DNA from: an uncultured Fibrobacterota bacterium
GTDB lineage: Bacteria > Fibrobacterota > Fibrobacteria > Fibrobacterales > Fibrobacteraceae
Direction of reading: 5' to 3'
NCBI GenBank assembly: GCA_903876665.1
Contig: CAIRAY010000015.1
Span: 1 to 46,329 of the forward strand
DNA: 46,329 bases
The notes below the pieces were generated by a model. It was given only the letters and a program-made list of their open reading frames with translations. It was not told where the DNA came from and did not search any database. Made by a program: the position numbers and the translations under genes. Within the stretch, counting starts at the first letter, position 1. Every line of letters begins with the position of its first letter. This document shows, one piece after another, positions 34,168 through 41,939 of this stretch.

Positions 34168-34234
34168 GTCATGGCCGGAACGGCCATCACCGCACCGCGC
34201 CCGAAGAAATACTGCAACCAGCACCGGTGATCCC
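34168..34234 (+). repeat. 67-bp direct repeat, copy A
   Basis: Differs from copy B at 34329-34395 by a single base. It begins with the hairpin ATGGCCG-GAA-CGGCCAT (34171-34187) and ends with CACCGGTG and ATCCC. Confidence 0.85.
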
Positions 34235-34260
34235 TCGGTGGGACCGTTCGGGCTTTGCCC

Positions 34261-34301
34261 GTTACGGACACATGTCCACTGTGTGGAGTGCGGGGGATGA
34301 C
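34261..34301 (-). repeat. Inverted copy of the 50-bp interspersed element
   Basis: Bases 34261-34291 are the exact reverse complement of 25803-25833; the GGGATGAC end is also kept (34294-34301), while the other end has diverged. Confidence 0.8.
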
Positions 34302-34328
34302 AAGATGACAGGGATGGCAATACGCCCT

Positions 34329-34395
34329 GTCATGGCCGGAACGGCCATCACCGCACCGTGCCCGAAGAAATACTGCAACCAGCACCGGTGATCCC
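34329..34395 (+). repeat. 67-bp direct repeat, copy B
   Basis: 66 of 67 bases match copy A at 34168-34234. The two copies flank the inverted 50-bp element. Confidence 0.85.
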
Positions 34396-34401
34396 CCTGC
34401 A

Positions 34402-34468
34402 GGGGATGACAAGATGGCGGGGGATGACAAGATGACAGGGGATGACAAGATGGCGGGGGATGATAATG
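34402..34468 (+). repeat. 18-bp tandem repeat, about 3.7 units
   Basis: Units begin GGGGATGACAAGATG at 34402, 34420, 34438 and (degenerate) 34456. The same words end the 50-bp element, so it may have grown by duplication of that end. Confidence 0.8.
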
Positions 34469-34522
34469 CCATTTTGCCAATTGTTTTGGACAGTAGTGTT
34501 ACGTTTTATATCTTTGGGGACA

Positions 34523-36319
34523 ATGGCATATATGGCAATGGCGCGAAAATGGCGCCCGATGAGTTTTTCTGATTTAGTGGGTCAAGATCACATTGCCCAA
34601 ACCTTTCGTCATGCCATAGAAGGCAACCGCCTTCACCATGCTTTTCTCTTTACCGGTACCCGTGGCGTTGGAAAAACTACCTCCGCACGCATTGTGGCCC
34701 GCACGCTCAATTGCACGGGCGGGAGCACCCTGGAGCCCTGTGGCAAATGCCCCTCTTGCCTCGACATCGGCACGGGCAATCCCATGGATGTCATCGAAAT
34801 CGATGCGGCAAGCAACACCGGCGTCGACGACATGCGCACGCTCCTCGAGCAAACGCGCTACACACCCATGATCGGCAAATACAAGGTTTTCGTCATTGAC
34901 GAAGTGCACATGCTCTCCAAACATGCGTTCAACGCCTTGCTCAAAACTCTGGAAGAGCCCCCTTCCCACGTCATTTTTATTTTTGCGACCACCGAAGCCA
35001 ACAAAGTTCCGCCGACTATCCTGTCTCGGGTGCAACGCTTTGATTTCAAGCGCATCAGCAACCGCCAAATTGCCGAACGGCTCCAATATATTTGCACCCA
35101 GGAATCCATCCAGGCCGATTCCGAGGGCCTTGCCATCATCGCTGACAAGGCCGATGGTTCCATGCGTGACGCCCTGACCTACTTCGACCAGGTCTATGCA
35201 TTTTCAGGTGCCGAGCTATCCAACCAGGCCGTTCGCCAGGTTTTGGGAATTCCGCCCGAATCCATTTTCTTCGATATGGTCCAGGCCATTTTCAGCCACG
35301 ATCAAAAAGGCTGTTTTGATATTATTGACCAAGCCTGTGGTCTTGGAATTGAGCTTTCCATTCTGCTTGACGGCATGGCCAAATTCCTGCGCAATCTGCT
35401 TTACTCCCGGGTCAGCGGCCTCAGTGCAAACGCCCTCGAGGTTACCGAATCCCATTTCAAGCAATTGCAGGGTCTTGCTCCGGACGCGTCCAACGGCGAT
35501 ATTCTGCGCCTGGGTAAAATTCTTGCCGAAACCCATTTCCAACTAAAAACAGCCTCCAATCCCAGACTTCTGGTGGAGACTTCCTTCGCCCGAATGGCCT
35601 GGCTCGACCGGGTTGCGGATCTCAAAAAGATCCTCCAAGGATTCGACGGTCCCGGCACAGCCGAGACGGTTAAAAAAAAAATCCTGAGATCCCCCGCTCC
35701 AGTCTCTGATCCCCCTCCCCCTCCCGTCCCTACGCCCGCAACCATTTTGCCGACTTTGGCTCCATTGCCCGTGGCACCTTCGCCTGCGCCCACCGAGGAA
35801 TTTTCCATTTCCTTTGGAGACGAGCCCGCACCCGCTGGCCCCCAGGTTTCCAAGTTCGAGCTGGTCAACCAATGGAAAACAGTCCAGAAAGACTTTTGCC
35901 AGATGGAACCCCTCGCGGGCGCTTACCTGGACGGGACCGTTCTCCAGCGGGGCGAATACAACATCAGTCCCTTTGCGGTGAAAATTATCTTTCGCGCCGA
36001 CAATGCTTTCAACTTCAACCAGTTCACCAAATCCGAATTTTACAAAGCGACACTGACCGACTACCTAGAGACGATTTTGCAGACCAAGGTCCTGGTTCAC
36101 ATCGAACCGCTGGCGCCATCGGCTGTCGATGCCACAGCCAGCCCCTCACCCCTGGTTCCACGCCAATCCGCCCCTCACGCCTCCACTTGGGAGCGGGATA
36201 AAAGCCGCGAACCGATCCTGCAATTTCTCTCCGAAACCTTCGAAGTCACCTGGCTCGACAGCAAATCGGTTCGCCGAATTCAACGACCATCCCAAAACGA
36301 CCAACCCGTCGACGAATAA
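34523..36319 (+). CDS. dnaX: DNA polymerase III subunit tau/gamma DnaX
   Basis: Clamp-loader ATPase of the replicative polymerase. The start at 34523 gives MAYMAMARKWRP, which matches the usual MSYQVLARKWRP of the family in spacing. Seen in order: Walker A GTRGVGKT (45-52), zinc Cys C64, C73, C76, C79, Walker B DEVH (126-129), sensor 1 ATTE, SRVQRF (usually SRCQRF), domain III, then a Pro-rich linker and a C-terminal tau domain. Length 598 aa. At codons 384-386 a run of ten A (35672-35681) sits exactly at the gamma/tau boundary and could produce a short gamma form by slippage (see findings). ybaB follows 17 bases later, the common dnaX-ybaB pairing. Confidence 0.95.
   Translation: MAYMAMARKWRPMSFSDLVGQDHIAQTFRHAIEGNRLHHAFLFTGTRGVGKTTSARIVARTLNCTGGSTLEPCGKCPSCLDIGTGNPMDVIEIDAASNTGVDDMRTLLEQTRYTPMIGKYKVFVIDEVHMLSKHAFNALLKTLEEPPSHVIFIFATTEANKVPPTILSRVQRFDFKRISNRQIAERLQYICTQESIQADSEGLAIIADKADGSMRDALTYFDQVYAFSGAELSNQAVRQVLGIPPESIFFDMVQAIFSHDQKGCFDIIDQACGLGIELSILLDGMAKFLRNLLYSRVSGLSANALEVTESHFKQLQGLAPDASNGDILRLGKILAETHFQLKTASNPRLLVETSFARMAWLDRVADLKKILQGFDGPGTAETVKKKILRSPAPVSDPPPPPVPTPATILPTLAPLPVAPSPAPTEEFSISFGDEPAPAGPQVSKFELVNQWKTVQKDFCQMEPLAGAYLDGTVLQRGEYNISPFAVKIIFRADNAFNFNQFTKSEFYKATLTDYLETILQTKVLVHIEPLAPSAVDATASPSPLVPRQSAPHASTWERDKSREPILQFLSETFEVTWLDSKSVRRIQRPSQNDQPVDE
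35672..35681 (+). other. A10 slippage site in dnaX
   Basis: Ten A in a row, read as AAA AAA AAA ATC. Loss of one A in the mRNA gives a stop after Ser387; gain of one A gives a stop after residue 395. Both would end the protein just after domain III, the size expected of gamma. Confidence 0.55.
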
Positions 36320-36336
36320 CCTAAGAGGAACAAATC

Positions 36337-36642
36337 ATGGACATGCAAAAAATGCTCAAGGAAATGCAGAAGATGCAAGGCAAAATGGCCAAGACCCAGG
36401 CCGAGCTCGCTACCCAGGTGTACGAGTCCGAAGCGGGTGGTGGCGCCGTAAAAGTGAAGCTGAACGGCCACGGCCTCATCACCGCAATCACAATTTCCCC
36501 CGACGCCGTCGACAAGGAAGATGTGGAAGCCCTGGAAGACCTGCTTCAAGCTGCGGTAAATTCCGTTCTTAAAAAGAAAGAAGATGCATCCAAGGATGCC
36601 ATGGGCGACATCACCAAGGGCCTCAAAATTCCAGGGATGTAA
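36337..36642 (+). CDS. ybaB: YbaB/EbfC-family nucleoid-associated protein
   Basis: Small DNA-binding protein that bridges and coats DNA. The 101 residues have the family layout: an N-terminal helix rich in Met, Lys and Gln (MQKMLKEMQKMQGKMAKTQAEL), then VYESEAGGGAVKVKLNGHGLITAITISPDAVD, then a C-terminal helix (EALEDLLQAAVNSVLKKKE). GAGGAA precedes the ATG by about 7 bases. It is co-transcribed with dnaX and followed by a terminator. recR, often next in this operon, is absent here. Confidence 0.95.
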   Translation: MDMQKMLKEMQKMQGKMAKTQAELATQVYESEAGGGAVKVKLNGHGLITAITISPDAVDKEDVEALEDLLQAAVNSVLKKKEDASKDAMGDITKGLKIPGM

Positions 36643-36668
36643 AACAACCCGTTTAGTTTGTTTATACG

Positions 36669-36698
36669 AAAAAACGCCCGGTCACCCAGGCGTTTTTT
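36669..36698 (+). terminator. Rho-independent terminator after dnaX-ybaB, probably bidirectional
   Basis: The stem AAAAAACGCC/GGCGTTTTTT with a 10-base loop lies between the convergent ybaB and SpoU genes and carries an A tract and a T tract. Confidence 0.88.
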
Positions 36699-36713
36699 CT
36701 GTTTCGGACAAAA

Positions 36714-37889
36714 CTACTTCTGGGCTTCGCGGATCTGAGCAATCTGGAAGCAAAGAATGCCGTGGGCCACGGAAACATTCAGGGATTCCAAGGTCTTTTC
36801 CATGGGGATCCGCACCACTTCGTCCGCGTGGGAAATGTGGCGGATATCGGCTCCGGCACCTTCGTTCCCAACCAGAATGGCGACCTTGCGAAGCTTACGC
36901 GGAGAAATATCCGCAAGGCTCTGCTTGGCATGCAAGTCCGTGGCAATGATGGTGTAGCCCTTGTGCCGCAAGAACTGAATGCGCTCCAACAGGTCAACAT
37001 CCTGTTCAAAAGGAACACGCAAAAAGGTTCCAGAAGAACCCCGCACAACCTTGGGATTAAAGGGATTGACAGACCCCTTTCCGAGCAGGACGCCCATTCC
37101 AAAGCCAAGGCTGGTACGGAAAATCGCGCCCAAATTACCGGGATCCTGAACGCCGTCAGCCAGAGTCAGCGTGGGCCCAAGGGCGTAGTCCGGCTTGGTG
37201 GACGCGCTACGGCAGACCACCACGACTCCCTGCGAAGTCACTGTGGTTGAAATCCGCTCCATTTGGGCCGCAGAAAGAGTGCTTAAACGAAGATTTTTTT
37301 CAGCGACCATATCCAATAGGCGCTTGTCGTCAAAGCCTTCCACCGTATAGACGCCATCGACGAGTTCAGCATGGTATTGGACCATTTCCAACGCACAACG
37401 CACGCCTTCTGCGAGAAACTTTTCTTCCTTCTCGCGACCCTTGTCGGTGGTCAAAGCCAAGATGCGCTTGATCCAAGGCGGATCGAGCTCGGCCTGCATG
37501 GCAGCCGCGGTTTCTGGATTGGCTAAAGCGTCCTTCTGCACGGTGAGCAAGGAATCAAATTGACCCTTTTTACCGGGACGGTGGTCGTTGCGATCGCGAG
37601 GCTTTTCTTCGTGGGAGTCACGCGAAGGGCGCACGGGCGCAGCAGCGGGAATTTGGGTACGGGCACGATCCCAGGGGCTTGTCGCGCCAGGGACCTTCAC
37701 GGGCCGTTCTTCTTCGGGCCTTGCACTCCAGCCACCATAAGGAACCTTGGCCGCAGACTTCTTCTCTTCAGCCACTTCCTCTTCATTTGGGCGGCTACGA
37801 ACAGGATGATCCATATCGTCTTCGACAACACCAAACTTGCGGTCAAGTTTCACTTGGACTTTACGCGGGGAGCTATTCGATTCGCTCAT
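36714..37889 (-). CDS. SpoU/TrmH-family RNA 2'-O-methyltransferase
   Basis: SAM-dependent methyltransferase with a knotted (SPOUT) fold, acting on rRNA or tRNA. The C-terminal catalytic domain has the three motifs: VQDPGNLGAIFRTSLGFG (motif 1), VAILVGNEGAGAD (motif 2) and VRIPMEKTLESLNVSVAHGI (motif 3). The substrate-binding domain before it (KFLAEGVRCALEMV) is also present. The first about 120 residues are a charged, disordered-looking extension (EEERPVKVPG, EEKPRDRNDHRPGKKG) not needed in the family. Length 391 aa. It starts one base after the dxs stop, so it belongs to the ispA-dxs operon. The exact nucleotide target cannot be told. Confidence 0.9.
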   Translation of the reverse strand: MSESNSSPRKVQVKLDRKFGVVEDDMDHPVRSRPNEEEVAEEKKSAAKVPYGGWSARPEEERPVKVPGATSPWDRARTQIPAAAPVRPSRDSHEEKPRDRNDHRPGKKGQFDSLLTVQKDALANPETAAAMQAELDPPWIKRILALTTDKGREKEEKFLAEGVRCALEMVQYHAELVDGVYTVEGFDDKRLLDMVAEKNLRLSTLSAAQMERISTTVTSQGVVVVCRSASTKPDYALGPTLTLADGVQDPGNLGAIFRTSLGFGMGVLLGKGSVNPFNPKVVRGSSGTFLRVPFEQDVDLLERIQFLRHKGYTIIATDLHAKQSLADISPRKLRKVAILVGNEGAGADIRHISHADEVVRIPMEKTLESLNVSVAHGILCFQIAQIREAQK

Positions 37890-37890
37890 G

Positions 37891-39768
37891 TTATCTCCGA
37901 TCGGACAAATATTTCAATACTTTCACAGCCACCGACTCGCCATCAATGCCGAGTTCCTGGTATAACTGCTTGATTTCACCATGCTCCACAAACGCATCGG
38001 GCAGGCCATAACGCAACAAGCGTGTTTGGATTTCTTGATCCCCAATAAATTCAGCGATGGCCGCGCCAAAACCACCGGGCAAGGCATTGTCTTCGAGGGT
38101 CACCACGGTAGAATGACGACTCAATAAATCCTGATATCCGGACACATTTAATGGCTTGATGAAGCGCGCATCCGCAAGAGTTGGATTAAATCCATTCTGC
38201 TTCAGGATTTCGGAAGTCTTGCGCAGTTCGGCCAACATAAACCCGGCTCCTAGGAGGAGCACGTCACGGCCTTCTTCAATCACCTTAAAACTGTTGGATG
38301 TAATGGGTACGAACCCAGGCCTGATCTCAGCGGAATAGGCATTCCCACGTGGGAAGCGAATGGCAACAGGACCTTCGCACCCATAGAGCGCATAGTGCAA
38401 CATGTCCCGCAATTCCGTTTCATCGGAAGGAGCCAGGATGGTCATTTCTGGGATGGTGCGCAAATAACTTAAATCGAAGGACCCGTGATGAGTCGGGCCA
38501 TCGGCTCCAACTAAACCTGCACGGTCCAGCACAAATACCACCTTCAGGTGCTGCAATGCGACATCATGGATCATTTGATCGTAGGCACGTTGCAAAAAGG
38601 TGGAGTAGATGGCAACGACAGGAAGCATGCCCGCACAGGCAAGACCAGCGGCAAAAGTAACAGCATGCCCTTCGGCGATGCCCACATCGAATACCTGATG
38701 GGGGAGCTCTTTTTCAAGAATGTTCAGACCACAACCACTCGGCATGGCTCCAGTAATGCCAACAATTTTTGCATCCTTGCGCGCAAGCTCAAGCATTGCT
38801 TTGCCAAAAACCGTAGTCAAGGCTGGCTGGGCGGTGGGTGGGGCACTGGAAGCACCGGATTCCACATCAAAAGGCGCCGCTCCATGCCATTTGTAAGGGT
38901 CCTGCTCGGCAATGCGCAGGCCACGGCCCTTTTCGGTGAGGACATGGACCAAATTCACTCCGGGCATGGTGCGCACGCGGGTCAGGAACTCAATCAGCTC
39001 GGGAATATTGTGTCCATCGATGGGGCCAAAATACCGGGCGCCCAAGTCTTCGAACAAGCGGCCAGGCTTGAGAACGCTCTTGGCCACGGTCTCGGCGCGA
39101 CCCATAATGTCTTCAACCCGTCGTCCAATGGTACCCGGCAATTTCTGCAGAAGACCATGCCAATCTTCGCGCATGCGGTTGTAGGTGGGATCGGAAATCA
39201 GGCGGTTCAAATACCGAGAAAAGTTACCCACATTGGGGGCTATGGACATTTTATTGTCGTTGAGAATGATCGTGATGCTTTTGGTGGCACCCGCATTGTT
39301 GAGCGCCTCAAAAACCATTCCACCCGTCATAGAGCCATCACCGATCACAGCCACAACGGCGTGGCTTTGCTTAAGATGATCACGGCCCACAGCCAATCCC
39401 AGCGCAGCAGAAATCGAAGTGGAGGCATGGCCGACGCCAAATGCATCGTGTTCGCTTTCGGACCGTTTGGGGAATCCACTCATGCCATGAAACTGGCGCA
39501 GAGTCTTGAAATAATCAACGCGCCCAGTGAGAAGCTTATGAGCGTAGGCCTGGTGGCCCACATCCCAAACGATTTTATCGGAAGGAGAATTATAGACAAA
39601 ATGTAGCGCCAGGGTAAGTTCAACCACACCAAGGCCAGGAGCCAAGTGGCCCCCTGTCTTGGAAACCTGGTCAACAATATGCTCCCGCAGCTGGCGTGCC
39701 AAATCCTGAAGCTCAACAACGCTCAGGGCTTTTAAATCTTGGGGAGAATGGACATCGTTCAATAACAT
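37891..39768 (-). CDS. dxs: 1-deoxy-D-xylulose-5-phosphate synthase
   Basis: First enzyme of the MEP isoprenoid pathway: joins pyruvate and glyceraldehyde 3-phosphate with thiamine diphosphate. The 625 residues show the expected marks: GGHLAPGLGVVELTLAL, WDVGHQAYAHKLL, the thiamine-binding GDGSMTGGMVFEALNNAG with the following NDN, FGPIDGHN, and in the pyrimidine domain DRAGLVGADGPTHHGSFDL. The C-terminal transketolase domain is complete. The ATG overlaps the ispA stop by one base (TAATG), so the two are translationally coupled. Confidence 0.96.
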   Translation of the reverse strand: MLLNDVHSPQDLKALSVVELQDLARQLREHIVDQVSKTGGHLAPGLGVVELTLALHFVYNSPSDKIVWDVGHQAYAHKLLTGRVDYFKTLRQFHGMSGFPKRSESEHDAFGVGHASTSISAALGLAVGRDHLKQSHAVVAVIGDGSMTGGMVFEALNNAGATKSITIILNDNKMSIAPNVGNFSRYLNRLISDPTYNRMREDWHGLLQKLPGTIGRRVEDIMGRAETVAKSVLKPGRLFEDLGARYFGPIDGHNIPELIEFLTRVRTMPGVNLVHVLTEKGRGLRIAEQDPYKWHGAAPFDVESGASSAPPTAQPALTTVFGKAMLELARKDAKIVGITGAMPSGCGLNILEKELPHQVFDVGIAEGHAVTFAAGLACAGMLPVVAIYSTFLQRAYDQMIHDVALQHLKVVFVLDRAGLVGADGPTHHGSFDLSYLRTIPEMTILAPSDETELRDMLHYALYGCEGPVAIRFPRGNAYSAEIRPGFVPITSNSFKVIEEGRDVLLLGAGFMLAELRKTSEILKQNGFNPTLADARFIKPLNVSGYQDLLSRHSTVVTLEDNALPGGFGAAIAEFIGDQEIQTRLLRYGLPDAFVEHGEIKQLYQELGIDGESVAVKVLKYLSDRR

Positions 39769-40655
39769 TAGTTTACCCGCGTGACAATAAATGCCGCAAT
39801 GGAACGCAAAACTTTGGTATCGGCAGTCGTCCGATCCAGAGCCCGAATAGAGGACTCATAGAGCTCGAAAGCCTGCTTTTTAGAGGCATCGAGACCAATT
39901 ACCGAAGGATAGGTCGCCTTTCCTTTTTCCAGATCCGAACCCGCATCTTTTCCCAATTGCTCGGTGGTCTGTTCGATATCCAGGATATCGTCCACCACCT
40001 GGAAAGCCAGGCCGATCGCGTGGCCGTAGTCCCGAATGGGCTGAATCTGCTCCTCGCTCGCTCCTGCAAGGATTGCACCCACCACGAGGGAGGCTTCAAT
40101 CAGAGCTGCGGTCTTGTGATAGTGGATATAGTCCACCGTTTCGAGGCTGACTGGTTTTCCTTCGGATTCGATGTCGATCATCTGACCACCGATCATGCCC
40201 GAAGTACCTAGTGAATGTGCGATGGTTTCGACCACTTGGGCGGAACCGGTCTTGGCCAAAAGTCCAAAAGCATGAATGCAAAGAGCGTCGCCAGAAAGGA
40301 CGGCTGTGGCTTCGCCAAATTTTTTGTGGGCGGTAGGCATGCCACGACGGAAGTCGTCGTCATCCATGCAGGGCAGATCATCGTGGATGAGGGAAAAGGT
40401 ATGCAACATTTCGAGGGCACTTGCGGCAAGCCAAATCGAATCCCCTTTGCCATGGAACGCTTCGAAGGTGGCATAAGCCAGAGCAGGGCGAAGCCGCTTT
40501 CCACCCGCGAACATGGAATACCGCATCGCCTCGTGCAGGCGCTTGGGCTCGTTGGTGTCCAGGGGTAAATGTTCCCGCATCCGAAGCTCGGCCATGTCCC
40601 CAACTCGCTTCAGGTATTCTTTTGCCAAGACGGATTCTTCTAGAAGATTGCTCAT
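39768..40655 (-). CDS. ispA: Polyprenyl (farnesyl/geranylgeranyl) diphosphate synthase
   Basis: Trans-prenyltransferase that condenses isopentenyl diphosphate with allylic diphosphates. Two Asp-rich metal motifs are present: DDLPCMDDDDFRRG (first) and VVDDILD (second), along with GGKRLRPAL near the N-terminus and a GQMIDIESEGK helix. The 295-residue length and the CMDDDD variant fit IspA-type farnesyl diphosphate synthase; geranylgeranyl synthesis cannot be excluded. With dxs it forms the isoprenoid operon, and its products feed the menaquinone side chain. Upstream lies the structured RNA gene at 40755-40926. Confidence 0.93.
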   Translation of the reverse strand: MSNLLEESVLAKEYLKRVGDMAELRMREHLPLDTNEPKRLHEAMRYSMFAGGKRLRPALAYATFEAFHGKGDSIWLAASALEMLHTFSLIHDDLPCMDDDDFRRGMPTAHKKFGEATAVLSGDALCIHAFGLLAKTGSAQVVETIAHSLGTSGMIGGQMIDIESEGKPVSLETVDYIHYHKTAALIEASLVVGAILAGASEEQIQPIRDYGHAIGLAFQVVDDILDIEQTTEQLGKDAGSDLEKGKATYPSVIGLDASKKQAFELYESSIRALDRTTADTKVLRSIAAFIVTRVN

Positions 40656-40754
40656 AGATTGGCAAATCTAGAAAAAAGGGCCGGAACCTACTGGCATTTG
40701 CCCAGAGAATATCCGCCAAAAGGTCAATATGGGATGGATGGATTGCGCGAATTC

Positions 40755-40926
40755 AAAAAAAAATGACTCCCGCCGATTCTCAAATGCTCGAAGCTCTATT
40801 TTTTACACGATTCGCGCTCCCCTTCGAGCTAGTTTTTCCCAGGCAAGCTGGGCATAAACGTGCATGAAGGAAGTAGACACTGTCGAACACTAATTACAGA
40901 TCGAGCCTTTGGTTGGCGGGAGTCAT
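40755..40926 (-). ncRNA. ssrS: Structured RNA, probable 6S RNA (ssrS)
   Basis: The only long gap between ispA and zapA (40656-40972) has a perfect 12-bp long-range stem (40915-40926 with 40763-40774) whose 3' strand runs into a U tract (40755-40762). Inside are a second stem (GCTCGA/TCGAGC), a wide unpaired middle and an apical hairpin (CCCAG/CTGGG). A closing stem, central bubble, apical stem and a length of about 172 nt are the plan of 6S RNA, which copies an open promoter and binds RNA polymerase. The position just after zapA repeats the zapA-ssrS order of many bacteria. The identity rests on structure and position, not on conserved sequence. Confidence 0.55.
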
Positions 40927-40930
40927 TTTT

Positions 40931-40936
40931 AATATA
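40931..40936 (-). promoter_or_regulatory. Possible -10 box of the structured RNA
   Basis: On the minus strand TATATT stands 5-7 bases before the expected 5' end of the RNA. No good -35 box is seen 17 bases further upstream. Confidence 0.35.
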
Positions 40937-40972
40937 CCCAAAAACCCGGCCAGGAGAAAAAATTTTAGCTGG

Positions 40973-41362
40973 TTAGCCTGGGGAAAGAAAGATGCGGGCC
41001 GCTTCGGGGGCATCTTCGGCAGGAAGAACCCGGAAAGCGGAGTCTCTTTTCTCTTCGATTTCGGAGGCTAGCAAATCCACCAGTTTTTCGGCAGCATCGG
41101 AAAACCGCTCCCGGGATTGTTCCAGCTCCGCAACCCGGGCACGGGTCGCAAACAACTCGGCGGTGATTTCCATCGCCATAAGAATCAATTGCTTTTTGGG
41201 CTCGGCACGCACCGACGGGGTCAAATGGTCGTGCATTTTCCCTTCGATATAGGAAATGATCGATTGCAATTCCTCAGAATTCAGGTCTGTTTGAACCTGA
41301 ATCCGTTCGCCCCCAATGGATATTTTGGTCGGCTGAAGATTTCCCGCAGTGGAATCCATCAT
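40973..41362 (-). CDS. zapA: Cell-division protein ZapA
   Basis: Bundles FtsZ filaments at midcell. The 129-residue protein has the ZapA order: KISIGGERIQVQTDLNSEELQSIISYIEGKM (beta-strand then helix with the 'I-GxxY/R' start), then KQLILMAMEITAELF and a coiled-coil C-terminus (ARVAELEQSRERFSDAAEKLVDLLASEIEEK). The ATG (41362) directly follows the stop of the coiled-coil gene. The C-terminal tail after the coil is longer than in E. coli. It follows the ZapB-like gene, and the probable 6S RNA lies 46 bases beyond its stop. Confidence 0.85.
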   Translation of the reverse strand: MMDSTAGNLQPTKISIGGERIQVQTDLNSEELQSIISYIEGKMHDHLTPSVRAEPKKQLILMAMEITAELFATRARVAELEQSRERFSDAAEKLVDLLASEIEEKRDSAFRVLPAEDAPEAARIFLSPG

Positions 41363-41860
41363 TTACCGCTGGGTGTATCCGAACAAATCCCGGGGATCCC
41401 CAAAAGCGCGGTCATCGCCGAGCTCGGCTCCGGATTCCAATAGCTCCTCATCTGCCGCGCGAACACGGACATCAAGCTCTTGCTCCAGGGAATTCATCAC
41501 CTGCTCCAGACGACCTGCGGCTGCTTGGATTTTTTCTTCTTTTTCGCGGAGAGATTCCTGCAGGCGGTTCAACTCAATCACCCGCTGATCCACTTCGCTG
41601 CGGGCGGACATGACGTCTTGCTCCTTGCGAAGGAGTTCTTGGGCAAGATTGGAGGCTTCGTTGGATTTTTCTTCGAGCTGCGCTTCCATTTGCTCTTGAT
41701 GGTTGCGCGAAGCTGCAATTTGCCCTTCCAGTAGGCGAACCTGGCTATCCAGGCTCAAGGAGTGCTCTTGGAGCTTTTGATTATCCTGCCGCAGGCTACG
41801 GATGGTGCCAAGGGCCTTTTCAATTTTTTGGGCCAGCAAATCGAGTGTTTCAATGTTCAT
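41363..41860 (-). CDS. ZapB-like coiled-coil protein
   Basis: A 165-residue, nearly all-helical coiled-coil protein. It opens IETLDLLAQKIEKALGTIRSLRQDNQKLQE, which resembles the start of ZapB (the LDLLEQKV-type opening), then has long heptads (RLLEGQIAASRNHQEQMEAQLEE, RVIELNRLQESLREKEEKIQ) and an acidic tail. It is longer than E. coli ZapB (81 aa). It is directly followed by zapA, so a shared role at the division ring is likely, but this is inference; other coiled-coil proteins look alike. Confidence 0.65.
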   Translation of the reverse strand: MNIETLDLLAQKIEKALGTIRSLRQDNQKLQEHSLSLDSQVRLLEGQIAASRNHQEQMEAQLEEKSNEASNLAQELLRKEQDVMSARSEVDQRVIELNRLQESLREKEEKIQAAAGRLEQVMNSLEQELDVRVRAADEELLESGAELGDDRAFGDPRDLFGYTQR

Positions 41861-41939
41861 TTAGAACCCCAGGGGGAGAATATAAAGATACCAGGAAAGA
41901 TAACCTTTCCTGGCAAACTCCAAAGGGATTTTGGAAAAA

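Larger units (their letters stand above)
34050..34522. other. 473-bp intergenic region filled with repeats, upstream of dnaX
   Basis: No credible gene on either strand: the short frames present are made of repeated units and resemble no family. The region holds two 67-bp direct copies, an inverted copy of the 50-bp element seen at 25793, a perfect 9-bp hairpin (ATGACAGGG/CCCTGTCAT, 34305-34333), and a run of 18-bp tandem units. The dnaX promoter must lie within or just after it; none was identified confidently. Confidence 0.7.

Noticed and set aside
34402-34468. Possible CRISPR-like array
   Set aside because: The 18-bp units are directly adjacent with no spacers, and no cas gene is present.
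34119-34472. 117-aa open frame in the repeat cluster upstream of dnaX
   Set aside because: Its protein is made of repeated Ser-Ser-Pro and similar words translated from the tandem units; it has no family resemblance.
38548-39606. 352-aa plus-strand open frame opposite dxs
   Set aside because: It is antisense to an unmistakable dxs; no motif, SD or neighbour supports it.
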